A DNA stretch of 64,000 bases. Origin: Pseudoalteromonas sp. MSK9-3 (GTDB lineage Bacteria > Pseudomonadota > Gammaproteobacteria > Enterobacterales > Alteromonadaceae). This document shows, piece after piece, positions 50,138-58,671 of this stretch. Positions within the stretch are counted from its first letter, which is position 1, and every line of letters begins with the position of its first letter. Made by a program: the position numbers and the translations under genes. The DNA is taken from positions 96,772 through 160,771 of the forward strand of contig NZ_MIET01000004.1 in NCBI RefSeq assembly GCF_003590335.1, read 5' to 3'. A model generated the notes under the pieces. It was not told the DNA's origin. It searched no databases and worked only from the letters and a program-made list of their open reading frames with translations.

Positions 50138-51571
50138 ATGAGTAAAAAATTGCATATTAAAACCTGGGGTTGTCAGATGAACGAATATGACTCCCAGAAA
50201 ATGGCAGATCTGCTAGATGCCACTAATGGCTATCAATATACCGAAGAAGCAGAGCAAGCGGATGTCATCTTACTCAATACCTGTTCAATTCGTGAAAAGG
50301 CACAAGAGAAAGTATTTCATCAGCTTGGTCGCTGGAAGTTATTAAAAGATGATAACCCTGACTTGGTTATTGGTGTCGGTGGCTGTGTTGCCTCACAAGA
50401 AGGTGAAACAATCCGCAAGCGTGCACCCTTTGTTGATATCGTATTTGGTCCGCAAACATTGCACCGATTACCTGAAATGATCAAACAAGTACAAACTAAG
50501 CAAGGCTCAGTGGTTGACATTTCATTCCCTGAAATTGAGAAGTTTGACCGCTTACCAGAACCTAAAGCGGAAGGCCCTTCTGCATTTGTTTCGATTATGG
50601 AAGGCTGTTCTAAATATTGTACGTTCTGTGTTGTGCCTTACACACGTGGTGAAGAAGTGAGTCGTCCATTAGATGACGTCTTACTTGAAGTGGCTCAGCT
50701 AGCAGAGCAGAACGTGCGTGAAGTAAACCTACTTGGGCAAAACGTAAATGCTTACCGTGGTGAAACACACGATGGTGAAATCTGTTACTTCTCAGATCTT
50801 TTGCGTTATGTGGCAGCGATTGATGGTATTGACCGCATTCGCTATACCACGTCTCACCCTGTTGAGTTTACGCCTGACATTATCGATGCATACGAAGACG
50901 TGCCTGAGCTAGTTGATCACTTACACTTACCCGTACAAAGTGGTTCAGACCGCGTATTGAACTTAATGAAACGTGGTCATACTGCACTTGAATACAAATC
51001 AACAATTCGTAAATTACGTAAAGTACGCCCTAACTTGAGTATGTCGTCAGATTTCATCATCGGCTTCCCAGGTGAATCTACCGCAGACTTTGAAGCAACA
51101 ATGAACCTGATCAACAGCATTGGCTTTGATATGAGTTTCAGCTTTATTTACTCAGCACGTCCGGGAACGCCTGCGGCCGACTTGCCTGACGATGTAACTG
51201 AGCAAGAGAAAAAAGAGCGTCTTTACATTTTACAAAACCGTATCAACCAAATGTCACAAGACATTAGCCGTAAAATGTTTGATACTGAGCAGCGTATTTT
51301 AGTTGAAGGCCCTTCAAAGAAAAACCCGATGGAATTACGTGGTCGTACTGAAAACAACCGTGTAGTTAACTTCGAAGGTCCTCATTCTGTGATCGGTCAG
51401 TTTGTTGATGTACGTATTACAGAAGCACTGCCTAACTCATTACGTGGCGATTTAATTCGTACCGAAGCAGAAATGAACTTGCGTAAACAGGTGGCACCGT
51501 CATCTATTTTAAATCGTGCACCGGCTGAGCCAGAAGCCGATGAGCTAGGTGTAGCGACTTTTACGCCATAA
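50138..51571 (+). CDS. miaB: tRNA 2-methylthio-N6-isopentenyladenosine synthase MiaB
   Basis: A 477-residue radical-SAM methylthiotransferase acting on A37 of tRNAs reading UNN codons. N-terminal UPF0004 domain with three cluster Cys (including [10 protein letters not shown] and NTCSIREKA), radical SAM motif CSKYCTFC, and a C-terminal TRAM domain. It heads the miaB-ybeZ-ybeY-corC-lnt run, as in E. coli. Confidence 0.98.
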   Translation: MSKKLHIKTWGCQMNEYDSQKMADLLDATNGYQYTEEAEQADVILLNTCSIREKAQEKVFHQLGRWKLLKDDNPDLVIGVGGCVASQEGETIRKRAPFVDIVFGPQTLHRLPEMIKQVQTKQGSVVDISFPEIEKFDRLPEPKAEGPSAFVSIMEGCSKYCTFCVVPYTRGEEVSRPLDDVLLEVAQLAEQNVREVNLLGQNVNAYRGETHDGEICYFSDLLRYVAAIDGIDRIRYTTSHPVEFTPDIIDAYEDVPELVDHLHLPVQSGSDRVLNLMKRGHTALEYKSTIRKLRKVRPNLSMSSDFIIGFPGESTADFEATMNLINSIGFDMSFSFIYSARPGTPAADLPDDVTEQEKKERLYILQNRINQMSQDISRKMFDTEQRILVEGPSKKNPMELRGRTENNRVVNFEGPHSVIGQFVDVRITEALPNSLRGDLIRTEAEMNLRKQVAPSSILNRAPAEPEADELGVATFTP

Positions 51572-51581
51572 CGCTAACTTA

Positions 51582-51609
51582 AATTACGCCAGCATATGCT
51601 GGCGTAATT
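51582..51609 (+). terminator. 28-bp perfect palindrome between miaB and ybeZ
   Basis: AATTACGCCAGCAT is followed directly by its exact reverse complement. As RNA it forms a 12-bp hairpin with a four-base loop, then TATTAC, which is a weak U-run. It ends only 16 bases before the ybeZ start, so it may act as an attenuator that reduces read-through from miaB. Confidence 0.6.
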
Positions 51610-51625
51610 ATTACAGGAATCAATT

Positions 51626-52663
51626 TTGAGTAGTCCAACAAAAAATATTGAGTTTTATTTAGAGCCATCAGACAACGCACGCCTCTCTTCTTTGTGTGGT
51701 CCTTTCGACGAGAACATAAAACAAATCGAACGTCGTATCGGTGTCGAAGTGACTCACCGTGACAATTGGTTCAAAGTCACAGGCCAAGCTGTCCAAGTTA
51801 AAGCAGCAATGGATATTTTAAAGACCCTTTATGTTGATACCGCACCGGTACGAGGCGAAATCAAAGAAATTGAACCCGATAATGTTCATTTGGCAATTAC
51901 TGAGTCAAAGTGCTTAGAACAAGACTCGCCAAGCGTATGGGACAAAGAAGTTTACATAAAAACCCGCCGCGGAGTCATTAAGCCACGCAATCAAAATCAA
52001 AGTCAGTATGTTGCTAATATTTTAATGCATGACATCTGTTTTGGTGTAGGTCCAGCTGGTACTGGTAAAACCTACTTAGCGGTGGCCGCCGCCGTTGATG
52101 CCCTAGAACGCCAAGAAATTCGTCGCATTTTGTTAACTCGCCCTGCAGTTGAGGCGGGTGAAAAGCTCGGTTTTTTGCCCGGTGATTTAACCCAAAAAAT
52201 AGACCCATATCTACGCCCGCTTTACGATGCGCTGTTTGAGATGCTGGGTTTTGAAAAAGTAGAACGACTCATAGAAAAAAATGTCATTGAAGTGGCACCT
52301 TTAGCCTATATGCGTGGTCGAACCCTAAATGATGCGTTTATTATTTTAGATGAAAGTCAAAATACCACCGCAGAACAAATGAAAATGTTCTTAACACGTA
52401 TTGGCTTTAATTCAAAAGCCGTCATCACCGGTGATATTACTCAAATTGATTTACCGCGTGGTGCACGTTCTGGCTTACGCCATGCTATCGACGTGCTGGG
52501 TGATGTTGACGAAATATCGTTTAACTTTTTCAAATCCCACGATGTTGTTAGGCACCCTGTGGTCGCTCGTATTGTCGAAGCCTATGAGAAAAAAGAAGAA
52601 GCTGAGCGTAAAGAAAAAGCCGCAAAAGAATTAGCGCGTCATAACGCAGCAAAGTCGGACTAA
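51626..52663 (+). CDS. ybeZ: PhoH-like ATPase YbeZ
   Basis: A 345-residue PhoH-family NTPase. The N-terminal KH-like segment precedes Walker A GPAGTGKTYLA and Walker B IILDESQNTT. It partners with YbeY in rRNA maturation. Start at TTG 51626 with CAGGA seven bases upstream. Nine bases separate it from ybeY. Confidence 0.96.
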   Translation: MSSPTKNIEFYLEPSDNARLSSLCGPFDENIKQIERRIGVEVTHRDNWFKVTGQAVQVKAAMDILKTLYVDTAPVRGEIKEIEPDNVHLAITESKCLEQDSPSVWDKEVYIKTRRGVIKPRNQNQSQYVANILMHDICFGVGPAGTGKTYLAVAAAVDALERQEIRRILLTRPAVEAGEKLGFLPGDLTQKIDPYLRPLYDALFEMLGFEKVERLIEKNVIEVAPLAYMRGRTLNDAFIILDESQNTTAEQMKMFLTRIGFNSKAVITGDITQIDLPRGARSGLRHAIDVLGDVDEISFNFFKSHDVVRHPVVARIVEAYEKKEEAERKEKAAKELARHNAAKSD

Positions 52664-52671
52664 GAGTTATT

Positions 52672-53130
52672 ATGAGCATTGAATTAGATTTACAAATTGC
52701 CTGTGAGTTCGAGAATTTACCCTCTCACGAGCAATTTGAACTTTGGGCGAGTAAGGCACTACTGCCTTATCATGAAAACCCAGAGTTAACCATTTTAATC
52801 GCCGACGAAACACAAAGCCAAGAGCTCAATAGCCAATATCGCGGGAAAGATAAATCGACCAACGTATTATCGTTTCCTTTTGAGGCACCTCCTGGTATAG
52901 ACTTACCACTTGTTGGTGATTTAATCATTTGTCCTCAAGTGGTTAAACGTGAATCAATTGAACAAGAAAAGTCATTTCACGAACATTTTGCGCATATGGT
53001 GATCCACGGGTGCTTGCATTTATTAGGGTTTGACCATATAAATGAACAAGACGCGATAGAAATGGAAAGCCTTGAAAAAGAATTTCTAGCCGAGATAGGG
53101 ATTTCAGACCCCTATCGCGATGATATTTAA
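52672..53130 (+). CDS. ybeY: endoribonuclease YbeY
   Basis: A 152-residue zinc-dependent RNase for 16S rRNA 3'-end maturation and ribosome quality control. The metal motif HGCLHLLGFDH carries the three His. N-Y/R-G-K-D motif (QYRGKDKSTNVLSFPF) is present. It lies between ybeZ and corC. Confidence 0.97.
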   Translation: MSIELDLQIACEFENLPSHEQFELWASKALLPYHENPELTILIADETQSQELNSQYRGKDKSTNVLSFPFEAPPGIDLPLVGDLIICPQVVKRESIEQEKSFHEHFAHMVIHGCLHLLGFDHINEQDAIEMESLEKEFLAEIGISDPYRDDI

Positions 53131-53151
53131 ACTACGGAGTAAGACATAGTA

Positions 53152-54030
53152 ATGAGCGACGATAACTCGCATAGTAGCCAGGGTTCTTCTAGCAAAACCT
53201 GGTTGGGACGCATCACTCAGATGCTGCAAGGGGAACCCCAAAACAAAGAAGAGTTGGTAGAAGTTATAGCTGATGCTCAGGAGCGTGATTTAATCGATCC
53301 TGAAACAAAAGATATGATGGAAGGTGTATTAGGCGTGTCTGAACTAAAAGTTCGTGACATCATGATCCCGCGCTCACAAATGATCACACTCGATGTGGAT
53401 GAGTCATTAGAGCAGCAATTACCAAGCATGGTTGAATCTTCTCACTCGCGCTTTCCTGTGATATGTGAAGACAAAGACCACGTTGAAGGTATTTTGCTTG
53501 CCAAAGACTTGTTGCCACTTATCTTAAATAAAGACGACGCATTACCCGTTATACGTGAGTATTTGCGTCCTGCAATCGTGGTACCTGAAAGTAAGCGTGT
53601 TGACACGTTACTCAACGAGTTTCGTCAAAAGCGCTACCACATGGCCATTGTCATTGATGAATATGGTGGAGTCTCAGGTTTAGTAACCATCGAAGATATT
53701 CTTGAAATCATTGTTGGTGAAATTGAAGACGAGCATGACGACGATGAAGAACAGCAAGATATTCGCCAGCTTTCAAAGCATGTGTATACTGTACAGGCAC
53801 TCACGCCGCTTGATGAATTCAATGAATTCTTTAAAACCGGTTACGACACTCACGAAGCCGACACAATTGGTGGCATAATTTTACACGCCTTTGGTCATAT
53901 GCCTAGCCGCGGTGAAACCATTGACATTGAGGGGCTACAGTTCAAAGTAACTAACTCCGATAACCGTCGCATCATTCAACTTCAGGTCAGCGTACCCAAG
54001 ACCGAGCATGTTGAGCAAGAAACTGAATAA
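53152..54030 (+). CDS. corC: CorC/HlyC family CBS protein (YbeX)
   Basis: A 292-residue cytosolic protein with two CBS domains (about 70-195: MIPRSQMITLDVDESLE, MAIVIDEYGGVSGLVTIEDILE) and a C-terminal transporter-associated CorC domain. Linked to magnesium/cobalt efflux and to ribosome maturation in E. coli. The last 23 bases overlap lnt. Confidence 0.95.
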   Translation: MSDDNSHSSQGSSSKTWLGRITQMLQGEPQNKEELVEVIADAQERDLIDPETKDMMEGVLGVSELKVRDIMIPRSQMITLDVDESLEQQLPSMVESSHSRFPVICEDKDHVEGILLAKDLLPLILNKDDALPVIREYLRPAIVVPESKRVDTLLNEFRQKRYHMAIVIDEYGGVSGLVTIEDILEIIVGEIEDEHDDDEEQQDIRQLSKHVYTVQALTPLDEFNEFFKTGYDTHEADTIGGIILHAFGHMPSRGETIDIEGLQFKVTNSDNRRIIQLQVSVPKTEHVEQETE

Positions 54031-55585
54031 ACTTATTACCCTTTGTAAAGATCTACGCGCATGGCTTGCATTATTTGCAGGCCTGTCGCTTACTTTCGCT
54101 TATGCACCATTTAACCTTTGGCCATTGGTGTTCATTGCCATTGCTCTTGCGTGTTACTGCACCGATGTAAAAAGCACAAAGCAAGTTGCTAAATATGGTT
54201 TTATTTTTAGCTTTGGCTGGTTTGCTGCAGGTATAAGTTGGGTACACGTATCCATTGCACAATTTGGTGGATTACCGCTACCCGCTTCAATATTGCTGAT
54301 GGCCTTTTTATGTGGCTATTTAGCCTTGTACCCCACACTCGCATTTATATGTGCCCATAAATTCAGCCAAACTCCTTGGCAACGCGTATTTCTCCTGATC
54401 AGTGGTTTTGCTATTTTTGAGTTTTTACGGGGTAAATTGCTTACGGGATTCCCTTGGCTCAGTTTTGGCTATACGTTAACAGACAGTCCCTTTAGTGTAT
54501 TGGCGCCAATTATTGGTGAAATGGGCTTAACACTGTTGTGTGTTATGCTAGGGGCATGTTTATACCTGCTTATTACAGCTCGACAATACGTGTTATCGAT
54601 TGGCGCTACCACAGCTATGGCGTTGTTATTTTTGATTAATCATTTTATTCAATCACCCACTTACAATAATAAAGTGATTTCTACCCTACTGGTACAAGGT
54701 AATATTCAACAAAGTTTGCGCTGGGAACCTGAACAGTTTTGGCCAACCATGTCTAAATATCGCGATATGACCCGCCGCCATTGGCAAGATGTTGACTTAG
54801 TCGTGTGGCCAGAAGCCGCTATCCCTGAAATTGAAGACATCGCATATCCCTTTTTAGAAGGGCTAGACAAAGCCGCGGCTTTTAATAATACCGCGGTGAT
54901 CACAGGGATCCCAGACTATCAATTTAATTCTAAAACCGTTTACAATTCACTCATTGTACTCGGTAAACAGCAAGCTCACGACACCGAAGGCCATTATCAA
55001 TATTTACACCGAAACCGTTATCAAAAACACCAGTTATTACCTATTGGAGAGTTTGTGCCGTTTGAAGATCTACTCAGGCCCATCGCACCACTCTTTAACT
55101 TAGCAATGTCGTCGTTCAATCGTGGTGAACGAGTACAAACTAACTTAGTTGCTAACGGATTGCATATTTTACCTGCGATTTGTTATGAAATTGCGTTTAG
55201 TGAATTAGTAAGAGATAACTTTACCGGTGAGTCTGACTTGCTATTCACAGTCAGTAATGATGCTTGGTTCGGTGACTCTCATGGCCCACACCAACATATG
55301 CAAATTGCTCGAATGCGCGCACTTGAGCTACAACGCCCCTTAATCCGTGTTACAAACAATGGTATTACGGGCGTCTTTGACCCCATATCAAAACAGCAAA
55401 CCGTTCTCTCACAATTTACTGCTGATACCCTGAAAGTTGACGTAAAGTTACTTCAAGGCACGACACTATTTAGCCAATATGGACAAAAACCAATGTGGTG
55501 GACGATAGCAGGACTCATATTATGTGTGCTCATATCACGAACAAAAGAAAAAGTGTCAAAAAGTCTAGAAAAGAATTTTTTATAA
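54008..55585 (+). CDS. lnt: apolipoprotein N-acyltransferase Lnt
   Basis: A 525-residue inner-membrane enzyme that adds the third acyl chain to lipoproteins. Several N-terminal helices precede a nitrilase domain with the triad regions WPEAAIPEIED (Glu), QKHQLLPIGEF (Lys) and CYEIAFS (Cys), and a last C-terminal helix. ATG 54008 overlaps corC. A second, diverged copy of the final 39 codons lies at 56801-56920, so the present 3' end may have come from recombination. Confidence 0.97.
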   Translation: MLSKKLNKLITLCKDLRAWLALFAGLSLTFAYAPFNLWPLVFIAIALACYCTDVKSTKQVAKYGFIFSFGWFAAGISWVHVSIAQFGGLPLPASILLMAFLCGYLALYPTLAFICAHKFSQTPWQRVFLLISGFAIFEFLRGKLLTGFPWLSFGYTLTDSPFSVLAPIIGEMGLTLLCVMLGACLYLLITARQYVLSIGATTAMALLFLINHFIQSPTYNNKVISTLLVQGNIQQSLRWEPEQFWPTMSKYRDMTRRHWQDVDLVVWPEAAIPEIEDIAYPFLEGLDKAAAFNNTAVITGIPDYQFNSKTVYNSLIVLGKQQAHDTEGHYQYLHRNRYQKHQLLPIGEFVPFEDLLRPIAPLFNLAMSSFNRGERVQTNLVANGLHILPAICYEIAFSELVRDNFTGESDLLFTVSNDAWFGDSHGPHQHMQIARMRALELQRPLIRVTNNGITGVFDPISKQQTVLSQFTADTLKVDVKLLQGTTLFSQYGQKPMWWTIAGLILCVLISRTKEKVSKSLEKNFL

Positions 55586-55678
55586 CGAATAACTGTTCAG
55601 TCATTATACTTCCTCCCAGCATCAACAATAACACTTAACCATATAATTTTATTATCCCCACCAAATGATAAGTACCGC

Positions 55679-55704
55679 GATACAAGCTTTGAAAAGCTTG
55701 TATC
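55679..55704. repeat. 12-bp perfect hairpin upstream of the small peptide gene
   Basis: GATACAAGCTTT (55679-55690) and its exact reverse complement AAAGCTTGTATC (55693-55704) are separated by GA. No U-run follows, so it is not a typical terminator; it may be an operator or a leader hairpin for the peptide gene 40 bp downstream. Confidence 0.6.
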
Positions 55705-55744
55705 TTGATGTTACAATTCAAAAAACTCCAAAAAGGGTACAAAA

Positions 55745-55903
55745 ATGAAGTTAAAAGCTAAAAAAGATACAAAAATGGAATTAAAAGCTAAAAAAATCAA
55801 AAATCTATCAACGACTCGTCATGAGATAGAAAAACAAACCCACTTGATCGCTGGTGGCAATACTGATACGGTAACAACGAATCTGGCGGTAGGAGCGGGT
55901 TAG
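55745..55903 (+). CDS. small Gly-Gly leader peptide, RiPP/bacteriocin precursor-like
   Basis: An unlisted 52-codon frame starting MKLKAKKDTK. It has a basic N-terminus (KLKAKK, KIKNLS), then QTHLIAGG, a double-glycine cleavage site at residues 37-38, and a 14-residue Thr/Asn-rich end (NTDTVTTNLAVGAG). The layout fits precursor peptides whose leader is removed by a C39-type peptidase transporter; KxKNLS-then-GG leaders are seen in several natural-product families. A 30-bp tandem repeat covers the ribosome-site region and first codons, giving a second possible ATG at 55775. No modification or export gene is adjacent. Confidence 0.6.
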   Translation: MKLKAKKDTKMELKAKKIKNLSTTRHEIEKQTHLIAGGNTDTVTTNLAVGAG

Positions 55904-55987
55904 TAGGGTCTCTGGTATTCCATACTCAAGAGCCAAATAAGTAAAAAGAATACAAGATACTAAAAATAATAGCTAACGCTAGTAAAG

Positions 55988-56019
55988 AGCAAACCTTTGA
56001 GCAACATAAAGGGTTTGCT
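55988..56019 (+). terminator. hairpin after the small peptide gene
   Basis: AGCAAACC pairs with GGTTTGCT, with further CTTT/AAAG pairing inside. It lies 85 bp after the peptide stop; the T-run is weak. A likely terminator for that gene. Confidence 0.5.
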
Positions 56020-56414
56020 TAACAATATTTATCGCTGAAGTATATTATATTTATCTTCTCTAAGCCCTATTTAAATGCTTTATTACTAGCTTCCATTTAC
56101 CCAACTAAACAAAAGCCTGATTCAATTGTGAGTCTAAAAATAAGGTAATTAAACAACTGGTTTGTGAGAAGTGACTGTTCACAGTCTTTATATCCGCTAT
56201 AATGAAGCGGCTCTTTACCAAAAGCTAACTCCTATTTTGTTAATTTTATCTAACTCAAGTATCAAAGTAATAGTACCCACTTGCTCTTTATTTAGCATGG
56301 TCCCCCTAATTACAAACTTATCACTCTTTAGTTTAAACAACATTACTATTTAATCGTAGCTAATACGTAAAAACAAACCTGCTAACCTATGGACTAATTT
56401 TACTCGCTATTTAC

Positions 56415-56681
56415 TAGGGGCTGTTGATCTTTGCTATTCTATTTTTGTTCTTTTTGAGCGTACTTTTATCACGCCGCTTAATGTGTGCCCTAGTAACCTA
56501 AGCGAGTATTAAGCAACAAAGAGAAAAGGGTGCTCAAAAGAACCGGTAGGCAGCGCTTGATTGGCTTGTCTACTATGTTATCGGCTGACTCACATGGAAT
56601 AACCATGCTACGCAGCCTCTGCCTGGTATAAAAGCTAATCAAACTGCTGCAAAAATGAACCTGAAAGATCAACAGCCCCTA
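56415..56681. mobile_element. MITE-like element with 16-bp perfect terminal inverted repeats
   Basis: GGGGCTGTTGATCTTT (56417-56432) is repeated in inverted form at 56664-56679, and TA flanks both ends, suggesting a TA target duplication. The 263-bp body carries no transposase; a 60-codon minus-strand frame inside it has no recognisable domain. A truncated second copy lies at 7332-7459, which proves the unit is repetitive in this genome. It is probably moved by a transposase encoded elsewhere. Confidence 0.82.
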
Positions 56682-56794
56682 ATCACTAATGACGCATAGC
56701 TTGGCAACTCGTACGGACCTCTTCAGCGAAAATGCGAATATTATAACTACGGCGACTATAAATACGTTTAATAAACAGCGGTATCATTGGTGGT

Positions 56795-56920
56795 ATTAGC
56801 CCATTCAGCCAATATGGTCAAACTCCAATGTGGTGGGGTGTGATTGGTATGCTGATCAGCGTGATTTTAATCAATGCAAAGCGGCTTTTTGCCACTAAGT
56901 TCGAACGACACTTTTTGTAG
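56795..56920 (+). pseudogene. remnant of a second lnt 3' end
   Basis: From 56801 the frame reads PFSQYGQTPMWWGVIGMLI and ends FERHFL before TAG at 56918. It aligns without gaps with the last 39 residues of Lnt (FSQYGQKPMWWTIAGLIL ... KNFL) but differs at about half of the positions. No start codon or upstream homology precedes it. It is a leftover C-terminus from a diverged lnt allele. Confidence 0.85.
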
Positions 56921-56938
56921 TAGGAATCAAGCAAAGCA

Positions 56939-56971
56939 GTCGAGGGCTTTGTATACACCAAAGCTCTCGAC
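56939..56971 (-). terminator. hairpin terminating the Hint-subtilase cluster
   Basis: GTCGAGGGCTTTG pairs with CAAAGCTCTCGAC (one G-U pair) around seven bases, just past the stop of the last gene. The U-run on the minus strand is poor, so efficiency is uncertain. Confidence 0.6.
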
Positions 56972-56977
56972 TTAAAG

Positions 56978-58549
56978 TTATTCTAGGAGAGAGAAGAACC
57001 CAAGGCGGTTTATCTCATCGTTTTTAAATTTGAGTGGATCTTGGATGCGACATGCCCCGTTATCTCGAGTAAAGTTCAAAACATCAGCCTCATCATCATC
57101 TTTTTTCATACACTCAAGTGGGATCATATTCCGAATAATATCACTTGGCTGAAATTGCCACTGCTCATCTGCTGCGGCTAATTTACTCTGTTGATACACG
57201 GCATAAGAGGTCGCTACCGGTGCAGCCCAAGAAGAGTGAAGTTCCCACTCTGGCGCATAGCGCATACCAAAAACATCCGATATCATTTTAGGTGTACTAT
57301 TTGTCACATCAGAATTAAATCCCTTAATTCCAAAGTTTATAAATAGGTCTATATGTTCATGCCCGCCAAAGTGTTTCTTAAAGTTATTAAAAACGTCACG
57401 CCACTGGACTTTTCCATCATTGTCCAATGGGGAGTCTTGCTCAACTGTTGTATAGGAAACAACTCTGACACGGTTATCATAAGCGAGCGTATCTAACACG
57501 CTACTGACTTCATCAACCCCTCTTATTCCTGCTTGAATACCTAATACATCCGTTGAATTAAACATCGCATCATATACAGGTTTAACCGCCAATAATAATG
57601 ACGTTGCTTCACCACTTTGCAATGTACCTTCACACTTACTATTAAACGCATTGGTTACATGCTCTAGTGTGTAACCACCTGAGAAGTTTATAAAATCAAC
57701 TCCATATTTATCAATAGCGTTTGCTTTAAGGGAATCCGCCGCACTTTGCATATATGACAACAGCGAATTGCTATCTTTAGTGCACATTAAATCACTATGC
57801 TGCAAAAATGGTAAAAAACTCGCAGTGTCAACCAATACAAATTCTGCTGTAGGAATATGCTCAGCCAAATACCCTAGTACCATAGTGCCATGTGTCGCGT
57901 ATATCATATTGGTATCAGGGTTAAAAATATCACTAGGTACCTTTTCTGTATAAACTTGAGCGAGCTCTTCTAACCATTTAGCGGGGATAAAACCAGGAAC
58001 CATCGCATCATTTTGATTAGGATCCTCGAATGTAAAGGTATCTAGTTGTGACATTAACTGTTGACCCACTTTTGTCACTTTAATACTAGGGTTGCTTTCA
58101 ATAAACGCCCTATTTTGCACATCATACCTAAGGAAAGCTTTAACTCTGCTGCGATAACGCAAAATGGCTTGAAACTCCATCCCTGCATCCAATACCAGAA
58201 TAGTTTGCTTGTTATCAGTTCGCCCTTCATCAAAGTTACCATTAGAAAAAGCGATACTTTCAACAGTACAGAGCTCATGTTGCTCAACGACGTCTGCTCG
58301 ACAATCAACACCCTCATCATTAAACCATTGCTTCTTTGTTAAAACGTAACTATCAGTTTGCGATTTTAGTGCTTGCAAAGAGAGCATCGGCTCTAAAGGA
58401 GGAGCTGTTGGTGGCACTACCGGATCAGGTAGCTCGGCCACGGGAGGTTGTGGGCGCTCAGCATCTGATGATGAACCACACCCAAAGAGGAAAATACTTG
58501 AGGCTGCACTGAGGGCTATTGCAGCTATTTTAAGTTGTAACTTTATCAT
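56978..58549 (-). CDS. divergent subtilase-like lipoprotein (paralog 2)
   Basis: A 523-residue protein with a lipobox-like LFGC (Cys24) and a Pro-rich linker (33-55), so it is probably membrane-anchored and periplasmic or surface-exposed. The core keeps three S8-like motifs: Asp121 in LVLDAGM, His220 in ATHGTMVLGYLA and Ser440 in HSSWAAPVATSYA. FINFGIKG may provide the oxyanion Asn405. Spacing between motifs and most of the sequence differ from known subtilases. A conserved end, CRIQDPLK...DEINRLG, is shared with the paralog upstream. Strong AAGGAG site before ATG 58549. Activity is unproven. Confidence 0.7.
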   Translation of the reverse strand: MIKLQLKIAAIALSAASSIFLFGCGSSSDAERPQPPVAELPDPVVPPTAPPLEPMLSLQALKSQTDSYVLTKKQWFNDEGVDCRADVVEQHELCTVESIAFSNGNFDEGRTDNKQTILVLDAGMEFQAILRYRSRVKAFLRYDVQNRAFIESNPSIKVTKVGQQLMSQLDTFTFEDPNQNDAMVPGFIPAKWLEELAQVYTEKVPSDIFNPDTNMIYATHGTMVLGYLAEHIPTAEFVLVDTASFLPFLQHSDLMCTKDSNSLLSYMQSAADSLKANAIDKYGVDFINFSGGYTLEHVTNAFNSKCEGTLQSGEATSLLLAVKPVYDAMFNSTDVLGIQAGIRGVDEVSSVLDTLAYDNRVRVVSYTTVEQDSPLDNDGKVQWRDVFNNFKKHFGGHEHIDLFINFGIKGFNSDVTNSTPKMISDVFGMRYAPEWELHSSWAAPVATSYAVYQQSKLAAADEQWQFQPSDIIRNMIPLECMKKDDDEADVLNFTRDNGACRIQDPLKFKNDEINRLGFFSLLE

Positions 58550-58584
58550 TGGACTCCTTCCACATTAAGTTTACTCAGTGATAG

Positions 58585-58628
58585 ATATATTATTCGTAAC
58601 TGAACATGTCCAGTTACGAATAATATAT
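58585..58628. repeat. 18-bp perfect inverted repeat between the two subtilase-like paralogs
   Basis: ATATATTATTCGTAACTG (58585-58602) and its exact reverse complement (58611-58628) flank an 8-base loop. It lies in the 122-bp gap between paralog 1 and paralog 2. It could terminate or protect the upstream mRNA, or be an operator. Confidence 0.85.
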
Positions 58629-58671
58629 ACCAACATTAAAGCTAACAAAACATTACAATTGTTATTTATTG

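Noticed and set aside
49932..50141. 69-codon frame upstream of miaB
   Set aside because: Overlaps the miaB ribosome site and promoter area, with no family signature; the region is best read as the ubiF/miaB divergent promoter.
56171..56353. 60-codon plus-strand frame between the peptide gene and the MITE
   Set aside because: No ribosome site or GG leader, and composition is like AT-rich noncoding sequence.
56490..56672. 60-codon minus-strand frame inside the MITE-like element
   Set aside because: No ribosome site, no domain signature, and the frame crosses the terminal repeat; the shorter copy at 7332 does not preserve the region.
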